Shown here one piece after another: positions 1-7,974 of a stretch of 19,150 bases of DNA (position 1 is the stretch's first letter; every line of letters begins with the position of its first letter). Source of the DNA: Wenzhouxiangella sp. (lineage in GTDB: Bacteria; Pseudomonadota; Gammaproteobacteria; Xanthomonadales; Wenzhouxiangellaceae); the NCBI GenBank assembly GCA_007135355.1, contig SLJA01000013.1, forward strand, positions 1-19,150, in the 5' to 3' direction. Below the pieces are notes generated by a model, which saw nothing but the letters and a program-made list of their open reading frames with translations, did no database searches and was not told where the DNA came from. A program made the translations under genes and the position numbers.

Positions 1-416
1 ACCAGCGCACCGTGCGCGACGCCCAGATGCTGCGCGCCATCGAGGGTCTGCTGCCGGTCGACGAGGCGGTGACGGTGGAGTTCCTGCGGGGCGGGCGCCC
101 GGAGCAGGTGGAGGTGCGTCTACGCGAAGATCTGGACGCAAGAATTTCGGGACGCCGGCTGGATGATCGGCTCGACGGGATGATGCTGGTGCGCGTGCCT
201 GAACGCATGCGCCTGCCCGGCGCGCTGGTCGAAGAGGTGCGCCGCAATAGCAGGGCCTGGCAGTCCGGCCTGCGCGCCGGTGATGTCATCGTGGCGGTCA
301 ACCAGGCCCGCGTGCGCGACCTGGCCGAACTGCGCGGCCGCTTTCCCCACGACAACGGCGAACTGGTCCTGGAAATCCGCCGCCGCGGCGTGGCCTACCT
401 GGTGCCTCTCGATTAA
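1..416 (+). CDS. C-terminal part of a DegQ/HtrA-like serine protease (partial, runs off the left edge)
   Basis: The frame is open through the left edge (Q-R-T-V-R-D-A-Q-M-L-R...), so this is the 3' end of a longer gene. The visible 138 or so residues hold the end of one PDZ domain (RTVRDAQMLR, then a two-strand end with FLRGGRPEQVEV) and a second, complete PDZ domain. The second PDZ contains the typical helix-loop SRAWQSGLRAGDVIVAVNQ and ends in EIRRRGVAYLVPLD, like the C-terminus of DegQ/DegP. In that family a trypsin-like periplasmic protease domain lies upstream and the PDZ domains bind substrate C-termini and control oligomer formation. The catalytic His-Asp-Ser domain is outside the window, so activity cannot be judged. 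Assignment to DegQ rather than DegP or DegS rests on the two PDZ domains and is an inference. The gene converges on the CBS-domain gene and shows no functional link to the acetate genes. Confidence 0.85.
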   Translation, partial: QRTVRDAQMLRAIEGLLPVDEAVTVEFLRGGRPEQVEVRLREDLDARISGRRLDDRLDGMMLVRVPERMRLPGALVEEVRRNSRAWQSGLRAGDVIVAVNQARVRDLAELRGRFPHDNGELVLEIRRRGVAYLVPLD

Positions 417-425
417 GGGTTTTTA

Positions 426-546
426 CCGCGGATGAACGCAGATGAACGCGGATAAAAAACAAGCGATCAGTCGAGAAACTCGATACCGATGTGAGGCTCC
501 CTGGCCTCGGGCGTGCACGAGAAAAAACATCTGCGTTCATCTGCGG
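426..546. repeat. Inverted-repeat element with 10-bp tandem subrepeats between convergent genes
   Basis: The left arm 426-444 (CCGCGGATGAACGCAGATG) and right arm 528-546 are inverted copies, 18 of 19 bp matching. Each arm is built from a 10-bp direct repeat: GATGAACGC starts at 431 and 441, and CATCTGCG starts at 528 and 538. Between the arms lie two small perfect hairpins, 471-483 (5-bp stem, 3-nt loop) and 493-508 (5-bp stem, 6-nt loop), and A6 runs at 454-459 and 522-527. The right arm is followed by TTTT (547-550), so on the + strand it could end the protease transcript; the - strand has no U-run after the stem. I recognise the GATGAACGCAGATGAACGCGG type as a dispersed intergenic repeat found in many bacterial genomes, but copy number in this genome cannot be seen here. 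Confidence 0.7.
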
Positions 547-565
547 TTTTCACTGGTTTCAACGC

Positions 566-2383
566 TTAGACCTGATACCGATTGGCCAGCGCCTCCTGGG
601 CGGTCTGGACGATGCCGAAGGCCGAGCGCAGGTAGCGTCGGTGCAGTCCGGATAGCGAGTCGGGGTCGACCAGGTGATTGGGCTTCTCGCCGCGCTCGTA
701 CAGGGCGACCTGGTGACGCAGACGCACATTACCGATGAAGCGCAGCGCATGGATCAGGTCGTCGGCATCGCGTTCGTTCATGATCCCTTGCGCGGCCGCG
801 GCACGCAGCCGCTCCTCGGTGTGGACCTCCGGGATTGCGCCCTCCAGCGCCCGCACTCGCGCCAGGTCGACGATCGGAATGACGCCGCGTTTTTTCAGGT
901 TCAAGCCCTGGCTTTTTTCGCCCTCGCGATCCTGCACGAACTGCCGGAACAGGCCGATCGGCGGCCGATGTCCCATGGACTCGGCGGCGAGGAAGCGCCG
1001 GAAGATCTTGCTGTCGCGCGCCTGGGCCAGTACTTCGGCATGCAGGCGCGCGGCCAGTTCGAGATCGCCGGCCACGCCGCGCATGTCAAAGAAAATGCTC
1101 GATTGCATGACCGACTTCGGCGCCGGCTCCAGAATCCAGCTGGCAAAGGTCTTGCGCCAGTCGCGAAACGACAAGCGCCAGTCGCCCTTGGCCATGACGC
1201 CGCCGGGGCAGTAGACATAGCCGCAGTCGTTGAGCCCGTCGCAGACAAAATCCGCCATGCGCTTGAAGTAGTCGGCGGCTTCGGCATCAGGCGCTTCGGC
1301 CAGCAGTAAACCGTTGTCCTGATCGCTGATCAGGCCTTGCTCCAACCGGGCCTGGGAGCCGAATGCCAGCCAGGCCCAGGGCATCGGTGCGCTGCCCAAC
1401 TCGGCCTCGGCCAGCTTGAGCAGGCGCCTCGTGCAGGCATCTGTAATCATGCCAGCCACACGCCCAACCTCGGTCACCTGGTTGCCCTGCCGGCTCATGC
1501 GCGCCAGCAAGCCCGGACCCTTGTGGGCCAGCTCGGCCACCCGCTGCACAGTGTCGGCGCGCTGGATGTCGCGGACCAGCCTGAGCGGGTGCGGCGACTG
1601 CAAGCGAAGCAGGTCGCCGGAGCTGACCACGCCGACCAGGTTGCGGTCGCTGTCCACCACCGGCAAATGGTGGATATTGAATTGCATCATCAGCAGTAGG
1701 GCATCTTCCAGTCGATCGGCCGGCGTTGCGGTGACCGGGTTGGCCGTCATGACCTCGGCGATGGCTTTGGCTGGATCAACGCCGGCGCCCAAAACCCGAT
1801 TGCGCAGGTCGCGATCGGTGATGATGCCGACCAGCTGGTCGTCGTCCACGACCGGCAGACAGCTGATCAAATGTCTGGCCATCAGGCGCGCGCCCTCAGC
1901 AATGGTCTGGCTCGATGTCGTCGTCACCGGCGGCCTCAGCTCGAGCTCGGCGATGCGTGCCGGTGCCCTCTGCTCAATATCGCGCAGGCGCGCGCCTGGG
2001 CTGGATGAGAAGAAACGGTTGATGATGGGCGCCTCGCGGCACAAGGCTTGCAGTTGCGCGTGAGGCAGGCGCAACAGTTCGACATCTTCGGCAGCGGCTA
2101 CCGAGTAGTCGCGGGGTCCGGAACCAAAGCAGATCGCATGCCCGAACAACTCGCCCTCGCTGCGCTGTTCCAGGGTCTGCTGCTCGTTGTCCAGCACGTT
2201 GACCGCGCCTTGCACAATGATGAAGAGATCATGCTCGCCGGGCTGGCGGAATTGACCGATGGTTTGCCCGGCGCTGACCTGTTGACCTTCACAGTCGCCG
2301 GCCAGCTGGTCGAGGCGGTCACTTGACAGTTCCGAGAACGGAGCGACCTGGCTTAAAAATCGGCGGAAGTCCTTGGAGCTCAT
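566..2383 (-). CDS. cNMP-binding / CBS-pair / DUF294 nucleotidyltransferase-like protein
   Basis: This 605-aa protein has four parts. A cyclic-nucleotide-binding-type beta-barrel spans about residues 10-120 (QPGEHDLFIIVQGAVNVLD, then EGELFGHAI). A CBS pair spans about 150-275 (LPVVDDDQLVGIITDRDLR and LPVVDSDRNLVGVVSSGDLL). A GlnD-like DUF294 nucleotidyltransferase core has the signature G342-S343-x2-R346-x-E348-x5-D354-x-D356, and a helical DUF294_C region spans about 465-600. Both metal-binding aspartates and the GS motif are present, so catalysis is possible. Known members regulate or modify unknown targets; CBS pairs commonly sense adenine nucleotides. The ATG start has GAGAGG 8 nt upstream. 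It is the last gene of the operon, 27 nt after the exonuclease gene. The same exonuclease/CBS pair accompanies acetate symporter genes in Pseudomonas. The substrate is unknown. Confidence 0.88.
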   Translation of the reverse strand: MSSKDFRRFLSQVAPFSELSSDRLDQLAGDCEGQQVSAGQTIGQFRQPGEHDLFIIVQGAVNVLDNEQQTLEQRSEGELFGHAICFGSGPRDYSVAAAEDVELLRLPHAQLQALCREAPIINRFFSSSPGARLRDIEQRAPARIAELELRPPVTTTSSQTIAEGARLMARHLISCLPVVDDDQLVGIITDRDLRNRVLGAGVDPAKAIAEVMTANPVTATPADRLEDALLLMMQFNIHHLPVVDSDRNLVGVVSSGDLLRLQSPHPLRLVRDIQRADTVQRVAELAHKGPGLLARMSRQGNQVTEVGRVAGMITDACTRRLLKLAEAELGSAPMPWAWLAFGSQARLEQGLISDQDNGLLLAEAPDAEAADYFKRMADFVCDGLNDCGYVYCPGGVMAKGDWRLSFRDWRKTFASWILEPAPKSVMQSSIFFDMRGVAGDLELAARLHAEVLAQARDSKIFRRFLAAESMGHRPPIGLFRQFVQDREGEKSQGLNLKKRGVIPIVDLARVRALEGAIPEVHTEERLRAAAAQGIMNERDADDLIHALRFIGNVRLRHQVALYERGEKPNHLVDPDSLSGLHRRYLRSAFGIVQTAQEALANRYQV

Positions 2384-2410
2384 GAGGGTATCCTCTCGCG
2401 CATGCGGCGG

Positions 2411-4606
2411 TCAGTAATTGATCCGGGCGTAGTAGGTCTGTTGCGCGGCCTGGCGTGCCTGGCCCAGGGTATGCACGCCTTTCTCAGCCAGCAGGGGAAT
2501 GAGTTGCACCAGAATCTCGGCGGTGACCATGGCATCGCCGATGGCGGTGTGGCGTCCGATGATGGTCAGCCCGAAGCGTTCGGCGATGACTTCCAGGCGA
2601 TGCGAATCCTGATTCTCATGCACCAGGGCCGACAGCAGCAGCGTGTCCAGCACCGGGTGATCAAACTTGAGCCCGGTCTGCTTTTCCTTGAGTTCCAGGC
2701 AGCGCATGTCGAAAGCCGCGTTATGGGCGACCAGCACCGTATCGGCGCAGAAACTGTGGAAAGCCGGGAGCACTTCATCGATGGTCGGCTGGCCGCGCAC
2801 CATGTCGGGCGTGATGCCATGAATCTGGATGCCGGCCGGCGGAATCAAGCGGCGTGGATCGACCAGCTGGTCGAAATACTCGTGGCGCAAGACCTTGCCG
2901 TTGACGATGCGCACGGCGCCAATCTGAATGATCTCGTCGCCACCGGCCGGGTTCAGGCCCGTGGTTTCGGTATCGAACACGGTATAGACCAGCTCGCCGA
3001 GCGGGCAGTCATCGAGCGATTCGCTGCGCGCGCTGCTCTGGAACAGGTCGAAGTCGTAGTACTCCGGTCGACTTTCATGGCGCATGAACGTGGCGGTTGG
3101 TAACTCCTCCTGTGGCGTGGCCAGCGGCAGCAGCAGGCGGAAAAAGCAGCGATGTCGTTGGTCCTCGACTTCCTGCTCGATCCAGCATTCGCCGCCGTGG
3201 CGCTCGAGCACGTCGTGGACGGTCAGCGACAGGGTTTCCCGGCCGACGCGGATCGGTTCCATGTCCCAGCCCAGCTCGGCCTTGTTGCCATCACTTTGGT
3301 CGGGAGTCCACATCAGGTCGAGACAGGCACGACCCTCGTTTTCGTTCAGCCTGAGGGCAAGAGAACGCACGCCACAATGTTCTTTAAGGCGGGCCGCAAG
3401 ATGCAGCAGGGCCTGCAGCAGCGTGAAACTCTCGACCTTCAGCCACAGCGCCTCATCAACATTCTCATGCTGGGCATGCAGACCCAGTTCCGAGCGCAGG
3501 CGCTTGATCGCGACCTCGATCAGATCGCCGGCCAGCATGTCTTCCAGCGGCCAGCGTGAACGCAGCGCCTTGGAGGTTGTCAGCTGGACTTCGCCAATGC
3601 GCTCGCTCAAGCTCTGGATCTCTTCTCGGATCACGCCCAGCAGGCGTTCGCGCATGGGTTCTTCGATGTCCGGATATTCCAGTACCTCGATAGCGGCCCG
3701 GGTGTTGGCCAAGGCGGCCCGACTGCCCTCGGTCAGGCTGGTCAGCAGACGATCTTTTTCCGAATCGGCCTGCATGTCGTCGGTGATGTTTTCGATCAGC
3801 AGCACGAAGCCGGTCATTTCCGCGATCGATCGGGGCGCATCGTCCTGCCCGCCCGCCTCGACCTGGCGCACCGGCGTCATCTGTACGCGCAAAAGCTTGC
3901 CCGAGGGCGTGGTGGTGACGAACTGAGCCGAAGGCGCCCCGGCCCCGCGATTCAGTCGGCGCTGCACATTTTCCAAGGCATGCTGCACGAGACGACGGTC
4001 GAGCACGGTGTAAATGGAGCGGCCCAGCCCCATCAGTTCCGCGCCACCGGCTACCCCCGGGGCCCGCGACAGGCGCCGGAACTGGATTCTGGCGCGATTG
4101 TTGTAGAGCAGGATGCGGCCGTCCAGGTTGCACACCACCACGCTCTTGGTGAGTTCGGACATCAGCGCAGCCAGGCGGCTCTTTTCCAGTTCGGTCTGGC
4201 GGCTGGCCTCGCGCACTCGATCGGCCATTTCTGCCTGCAGGGCATATTGCTTTTCCAGCAGCCCGTTGAGGAGTTCGGCCAGGCGTTGATTCTCCCGGCT
4301 GCCGCGCAACTTGAGCGGACCGGCTTTTTCGTTGTTCATGCGCAGGCGGGCTTCTTCGGCCAGACGGGCCGGCGCCCGGACATAATGGGCGATCAGGTAG
4401 CGCAACAGCCCCGCTACCGGGATCAGCGAGCCGGCCCACAAGAACAGCAGCAGCCCGCCGCGGCCGCCCAGCGCCTCAATGACGGTGTGCCAGTCGGCCG
4501 GATCCAGCACGGCCCAGAGCAGTGCGCCGGCCACCACCAGCCACAGCAGGCAGGCCGCGCCGACCACGGCGACGCCAACGGCCAGACGCCAGTCAAAGCG
4601 GTTCAC
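2411..4606 (-). CDS. Membrane-anchored PAS/degenerate histidine kinase fused to a DEDDh (DnaQ-like) 3'-5' exonuclease
   Basis: The 731-aa product has two N-terminal membrane helices (about 8-32 and 48-70), a HAMP/coiled-coil stretch, a PAS domain (about 140-275), a kinase-like region (about 279-500) and a C-terminal exonuclease (about 540-720). The exonuclease keeps all DEDDh residues: D545 and E547 in VFDTETTG, D633 in AHNAAFD, and H686 and D691 in HTAIGD. The kinase-like part looks dead. The expected H-box His is missing (SLTEGSRAALAN), the N-box Asn is replaced (LLHLAARL), and no DxGxG is seen. The family is usually annotated as an epsilon-subunit-like exonuclease, but membrane anchoring argues against replication proofreading. 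I chose the GTG at 4606 because it overlaps the stop of the preceding response regulator (GTGA), the product then begins with a sensible membrane helix, and a longer frame to 4786 would lie inside that gene. Confidence 0.85.
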   Translation of the reverse strand: MNRFDWRLAVGVAVVGAACLLWLVVAGALLWAVLDPADWHTVIEALGGRGGLLLFLWAGSLIPVAGLLRYLIAHYVRAPARLAEEARLRMNNEKAGPLKLRGSRENQRLAELLNGLLEKQYALQAEMADRVREASRQTELEKSRLAALMSELTKSVVVCNLDGRILLYNNRARIQFRRLSRAPGVAGGAELMGLGRSIYTVLDRRLVQHALENVQRRLNRGAGAPSAQFVTTTPSGKLLRVQMTPVRQVEAGGQDDAPRSIAEMTGFVLLIENITDDMQADSEKDRLLTSLTEGSRAALANTRAAIEVLEYPDIEEPMRERLLGVIREEIQSLSERIGEVQLTTSKALRSRWPLEDMLAGDLIEVAIKRLRSELGLHAQHENVDEALWLKVESFTLLQALLHLAARLKEHCGVRSLALRLNENEGRACLDLMWTPDQSDGNKAELGWDMEPIRVGRETLSLTVHDVLERHGGECWIEQEVEDQRHRCFFRLLLPLATPQEELPTATFMRHESRPEYYDFDLFQSSARSESLDDCPLGELVYTVFDTETTGLNPAGGDEIIQIGAVRIVNGKVLRHEYFDQLVDPRRLIPPAGIQIHGITPDMVRGQPTIDEVLPAFHSFCADTVLVAHNAAFDMRCLELKEKQTGLKFDHPVLDTLLLSALVHENQDSHRLEVIAERFGLTIIGRHTAIGDAMVTAEILVQLIPLLAEKGVHTLGQARQAAQQTYYARINY

Positions 4607-4977
4607 GCGGGGTCGGCCAGCATGCTGCGAACCTTCTCGGCCAGATCTCGCGTCGAGAAGGGTTTGACGATGTAGGCATCGACCCCGAGCGCCTTGCCCT
4701 TGGCCATGTCGGTTTCGCGGCCCTTGGCGGTCAGCATCACGATCTTGACCTTGGCCAGGCGCTGGTCGTCCCTGACAGCCTGACATACCTCAAAACCGCT
4801 TTTGCCCGGCATCATGGCGTCGAGCAGAACCAGGTCGGGCGGTTCGCGCTGGATCATTTCCAGTGCTTCGTCGCCGTCGCGCGCCACGCTGACTTCATGA
4901 CCTTCGCGGCGCATCAGGTATTCCAGCGAAATGACGATGTTGGGCTCGTCGTCGGCAATGAGTATCCGACTTTTCAT
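4603..4977 (-). CDS. Receiver-only (CheY-like) response regulator
   Basis: This 124-aa protein is a single receiver domain with no output domain. The acidic pocket is D9-D10, the phospho-acceptor is D53 (LVLLDAMMPG), the switch Thr is T83 and the conserved Lys is K105 (VKPF), so it should be phosphorylatable. The ATG overlaps the stop of the upstream kinase gene (ATGA at 4977-4974) and has a strong GGAGGA Shine-Dalgarno about 8 nt upstream. Its own stop overlaps the GTG of the exonuclease fusion. This double overlap implies co-translation with the kinase (its likely phosphodonor) and with the exonuclease protein (a candidate effector). With no DNA-binding domain it probably acts by protein-protein contact or as a phosphate sink. 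Confidence 0.93.
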   Translation of the reverse strand: MKSRILIADDEPNIVISLEYLMRREGHEVSVARDGDEALEMIQREPPDLVLLDAMMPGKSGFEVCQAVRDDQRLAKVKIVMLTAKGRETDMAKGKALGVDAYIVKPFSTRDLAEKVRSMLADPA

Positions 4978-7754
4978 GGCCTGGGTTCCTCCTCTCTCGT
5001 GTCTACGGCGGCTCTGGTTATCTCAGGCGCGCTCTGTCGCGGTAGGAAAAAGCTGAATTCGGCACCCTTTCCGGGCACGGACTCCACCCACATTCTCCCA
5101 CCGAAATGCTCGATGATCTGGCGGCTGATCGGCAGCCCCAGACCGGTGCCGCCTTGGCGGCGCTGGCGGTCGCCGACCTGGCGGAACTTGTCAAACACTT
5201 CGGCCTGTTCGGGCTCGCTGATGCCGGGTCCATTGTCGATGACGCTGACCGTCACGCCGTCGCTGGAATCGCCGACATCGACCCGCACTTTCCCGCCTTG
5301 ATCGGGAAGATGGCGCAGGGCGTTGGACAGCAGGTTGAGCAGCACCTGGATCAACCGATCCGCATCGGCGCGGATCAGGCCCGGGTTGCGCTCCCCGCTC
5401 ACTTCGATCCGGGCGTTCTTGTCCGCATATTGTTCGGCCATGCTGGCTACCGCCTGATCGACGATGGCCGCCATGTCGATGTCGCTGTTGTGCCACTCGG
5501 CATGCCCGGCCTCGATGCGGGCCAGATCCAGCACCTGGCCGACCAGCCGGCTCAAGCGCTCGGACTCCCGCACCACGATGTCGAGAAACTCCTGTCGCCG
5601 CTCGTCCGGCATGTCGGGATCATCATGCATCATTTCGGCCACGGCGCGGATGGAGGTCAACGGAGTGCGCAGTTCGTGGGTGACCGAGGACATGAAATCG
5701 TCTTTCAGCCGATCCAGGCTTTTGAGCTGCTCGTTGGCGGCGCGCAACTCTTCGGTGGCCTGCTGCAGCGAGTGGGACTTTTCTTCCAGCGCGCGTGAAT
5801 ACATGCGCAGCTGCGAGGCTTCATCGAGGATGCGCATGACATCATGCAGTTCCAGATCCTCTTCGTTGACCACCGAGGCCACCATGACGCGCGCGGAAGC
5901 GCTGCCGATGGCGCCGGCCAGCTGGGTTTCGACCTGCTGGACCAGGCGCGCGTCGGCCTCGCCGGCCCTGGCGCCGGGCGCGGTCTGACCATTGACGTGG
6001 TCAAACAGCGCCGCCGTGCGTGCAGCGCCAAGAAAACGACTGGCCAGGCGCTGCAAGTCTTCAATGCGCGCGCGCCCCTGCCAGAACACCGGCTGGGCGC
6101 CGCCGGCGCGTTGATGCACATCGACAAACAACATTGCCTGGCTGGCCTCGCGAGCGCTCGGGCGGCTCCACAGCGAGACCAGCACGTAGGCCGAGATGTT
6201 GGCCAGCAGGCTCCAGAACAGCGAATGAGTGAGCGGGTCGAGGCCGCTCAGGCCGAATAACTGCTCCGGCATGAGCCAGGCCTGACCGAAGGGTCCGTAC
6301 TCGACAAAAGCGCCGGATATCCAGCCCGACTTGGCGATGGAGGGCAGCATCAGGGTGTAAACCCATAGGCCAAAACCCGCGCCCAGCCCGGCCAGCACGC
6401 CCGGGGCCGTGCCGCCCTTCCAATACATACCGGCCAGGGCGGCGGGGGCAAACTGGGCCACGGCGGCAAAGCTGATCAGGCCGATGCTGACCAGCGCGTA
6501 GGCCTCACCGGCGAGGAAGAAGTACAGGTAGCTCAGCAACAGCAGGAAGATGATGCCGATGCGCCTGATGTTGAGCAACAGGCGGGTCAGATCGCCGGCC
6601 GTGCGGTCGCTGAAGCGCTGAGTGCGCAGCAGCACGGGTACGACCAGATGATTGCAGATCATGGTCGAAACCGCGATCGCCTCGACAATCACCATGCCGG
6701 TCGCGGCCGAAAGACCGCCAATCCAGACAAACAGCGCCAGCGCTTCGTGGCGGCTGATCAGCGGCAGCGACAGCACGAACAGATCCGGATCGGCGCCGTC
6801 ATTGGCAAAAAACATCAACCCGGCCAGGGCGATCGGCAGCACGAACAGGTTGATCAGCAGCAGGTAGAGCGGGAAGACCCAGACCGCCCGTTTCAGGTGG
6901 CGCTCGTCGACGTTCTCGATCACCATGACCTGGAATTGGCGCGGCAGGAACAGAAAGGCCAAACCGGCCAGCAGGACCAGCCCGAACCATTGGGAAAAAA
7001 GGTAATCGGAGTGCGCGCCGGCCTCGAACCTGAGCAGTCCGGCCAGCTCGGCATTGGCCATGGCCTGTCCAAACAGGTCGCCCAGACCATTGAACAATCC
7101 ATAGACCACGAACAGCCCGACGGCGAGGAAGGCCAGCAGCTTGATCAGGGATTCGAAGGCGATGGCGGCGACCATGCCTTCGTGGCGCTCGGTCACGTCC
7201 AGGTGGCGGGTGCCGAACAGGATGATGAAACCGGCCAGTGCCAGGGCCACATAGAGCGCGCTGTCTTGCCACCACCGCGCGGCGGCCAGAGGCGCTGCCG
7301 GGTCGGCAGGCGCAGTCAGCATCAGGTAACTGGCCGAGATGGCCTTCAGCTGCAGGGCGATGTAGGGCACGATGCCGATGACCACGATCACCGTTACCAG
7401 GCCGGCGATCAAGGAACTTTTGCCATATCGACTGGCGATGAAGTCGGCGATGGATGTGATGCGATGCGTGCGGGTAATGCGGATCATCTTGCGAATGACG
7501 ATCCAGCCGACAATCATGACCAGGGTGGGGCCCAGGTAGATGGGCAGAAACCAGATGCCGTCGACGGACGCACGTCCAACGCTGCCGAAATAAGTCCAGG
7601 CGGTGGCATACACGGCAATCGACAGGGCATAGACCCAGGGACTGGCAATGATGGAGCGCCCCTGGGCGGCGCGCCGGTCACCATACCAGGCGATGGCAAA
7701 CAGCAGTAGCAGGTAGGCCAGGCCGGTGACGACCACCAGGGTGGTTGAAATCAT
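4974..7754 (-). CDS. SLC5/sodium:solute-symporter-domain sensor histidine kinase (CrbS-related, non-hybrid)
   Basis: The 926-aa protein has an N-terminal SLC5-type (SSS) membrane domain with about 13 helices (about 1-515), a STAC-like helical linker (about 530-640), a coiled coil, a HisKA dimerisation domain with H693 (SSVTHELRTPL), and an HATPase domain with N-box (LLNLLSNALRHL, about 810), DNGPGI and GTGLGLPIS. All kinase motifs are intact. It lacks PAS and receiver domains. The family includes CrbS and MxtR, which control acetate use; the SSS domain may sense or carry a small carboxylate or Na+, which is an inference here. The membrane part is clearly paralogous to that of the hybrid kinase at 11021 (shared GDR, TSIxDFxASRxGK and VPYIALQLKA). 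The ATG at 7754 is 3 nt after the small membrane protein gene, with GAGGTGG upstream. Its stop overlaps the response-regulator start. Confidence 0.92.
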   Translation of the reverse strand: MISTTLVVVTGLAYLLLLFAIAWYGDRRAAQGRSIIASPWVYALSIAVYATAWTYFGSVGRASVDGIWFLPIYLGPTLVMIVGWIVIRKMIRITRTHRITSIADFIASRYGKSSLIAGLVTVIVVIGIVPYIALQLKAISASYLMLTAPADPAAPLAAARWWQDSALYVALALAGFIILFGTRHLDVTERHEGMVAAIAFESLIKLLAFLAVGLFVVYGLFNGLGDLFGQAMANAELAGLLRFEAGAHSDYLFSQWFGLVLLAGLAFLFLPRQFQVMVIENVDERHLKRAVWVFPLYLLLINLFVLPIALAGLMFFANDGADPDLFVLSLPLISRHEALALFVWIGGLSAATGMVIVEAIAVSTMICNHLVVPVLLRTQRFSDRTAGDLTRLLLNIRRIGIIFLLLLSYLYFFLAGEAYALVSIGLISFAAVAQFAPAALAGMYWKGGTAPGVLAGLGAGFGLWVYTLMLPSIAKSGWISGAFVEYGPFGQAWLMPEQLFGLSGLDPLTHSLFWSLLANISAYVLVSLWSRPSAREASQAMLFVDVHQRAGGAQPVFWQGRARIEDLQRLASRFLGAARTAALFDHVNGQTAPGARAGEADARLVQQVETQLAGAIGSASARVMVASVVNEEDLELHDVMRILDEASQLRMYSRALEEKSHSLQQATEELRAANEQLKSLDRLKDDFMSSVTHELRTPLTSIRAVAEMMHDDPDMPDERRQEFLDIVVRESERLSRLVGQVLDLARIEAGHAEWHNSDIDMAAIVDQAVASMAEQYADKNARIEVSGERNPGLIRADADRLIQVLLNLLSNALRHLPDQGGKVRVDVGDSSDGVTVSVIDNGPGISEPEQAEVFDKFRQVGDRQRRQGGTGLGLPISRQIIEHFGGRMWVESVPGKGAEFSFFLPRQSAPEITRAAVDTREEEPRP

Positions 7755-7757
7755 GGG

Positions 7758-7952
7758 CTATCCCACCTCGCGCTCCATCAGCCAGGCCAGCACGACGATC
7801 AGCAGCGCCCAGACGGCGAACAGACCCGCTGGCAACAGCGGCAGTCCGAACAGGCTGACCGGGTGATCCCAGAGCTTGAGCAGCGGAAAACTCAGCAACA
7901 GCCAGCCCAGGCAGAACAGGGCGAGCAGTTTCTGAACCAGCGCCTGCTTCAT
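7758..7952 (-). CDS. Small membrane protein, 64 aa, unrecognised
   Basis: I do not recognise this family. The 64-aa product has two hydrophobic segments, about residues 8-23 (LLALFCLGWLLLSFPL) and 36-57 (LPAGLFAVWALLIVVLAWLM), so it is predicted to be a two-helix inner-membrane protein. The ATG at 7952 is preferred because GGGAG lies 8 nt upstream; the TTG at 7967 would put that ribosome site inside the gene. It starts the operon that continues with the SSS-domain kinase 3 nt downstream, so it may be an accessory subunit of that membrane sensor, much as small partner proteins accompany SSS transporters. This is inferred from position only. Confidence 0.75.
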   Translation of the reverse strand: MKQALVQKLLALFCLGWLLLSFPLLKLWDHPVSLFGLPLLPAGLFAVWALLIVVLAWLMEREVG

Positions 7953-7974
7953 GCCTTGATCTCCCAACCCTCGG

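Noticed and set aside
4607..4786. A longer N-terminus for the exonuclease fusion, starting at 4786
   Set aside because: It would lie inside the response-regulator gene in another frame and encodes a low-complexity Gly/Arg/Gln-rich stretch. The GTG at 4606 overlapping the regulator stop gives a clean membrane helix start.
6648..7709. Long open frame on the + strand opposite the second kinase
   Set aside because: Same antisense signature (Gln/Asp/Gly/His-rich, no domains), fully overlapping well-supported membrane-domain coding.
7953..7967. A TTG start five codons before the small membrane protein ATG
   Set aside because: The GGGAG ribosome site would fall inside the coding region; the ATG at 7952 has it at the right distance.
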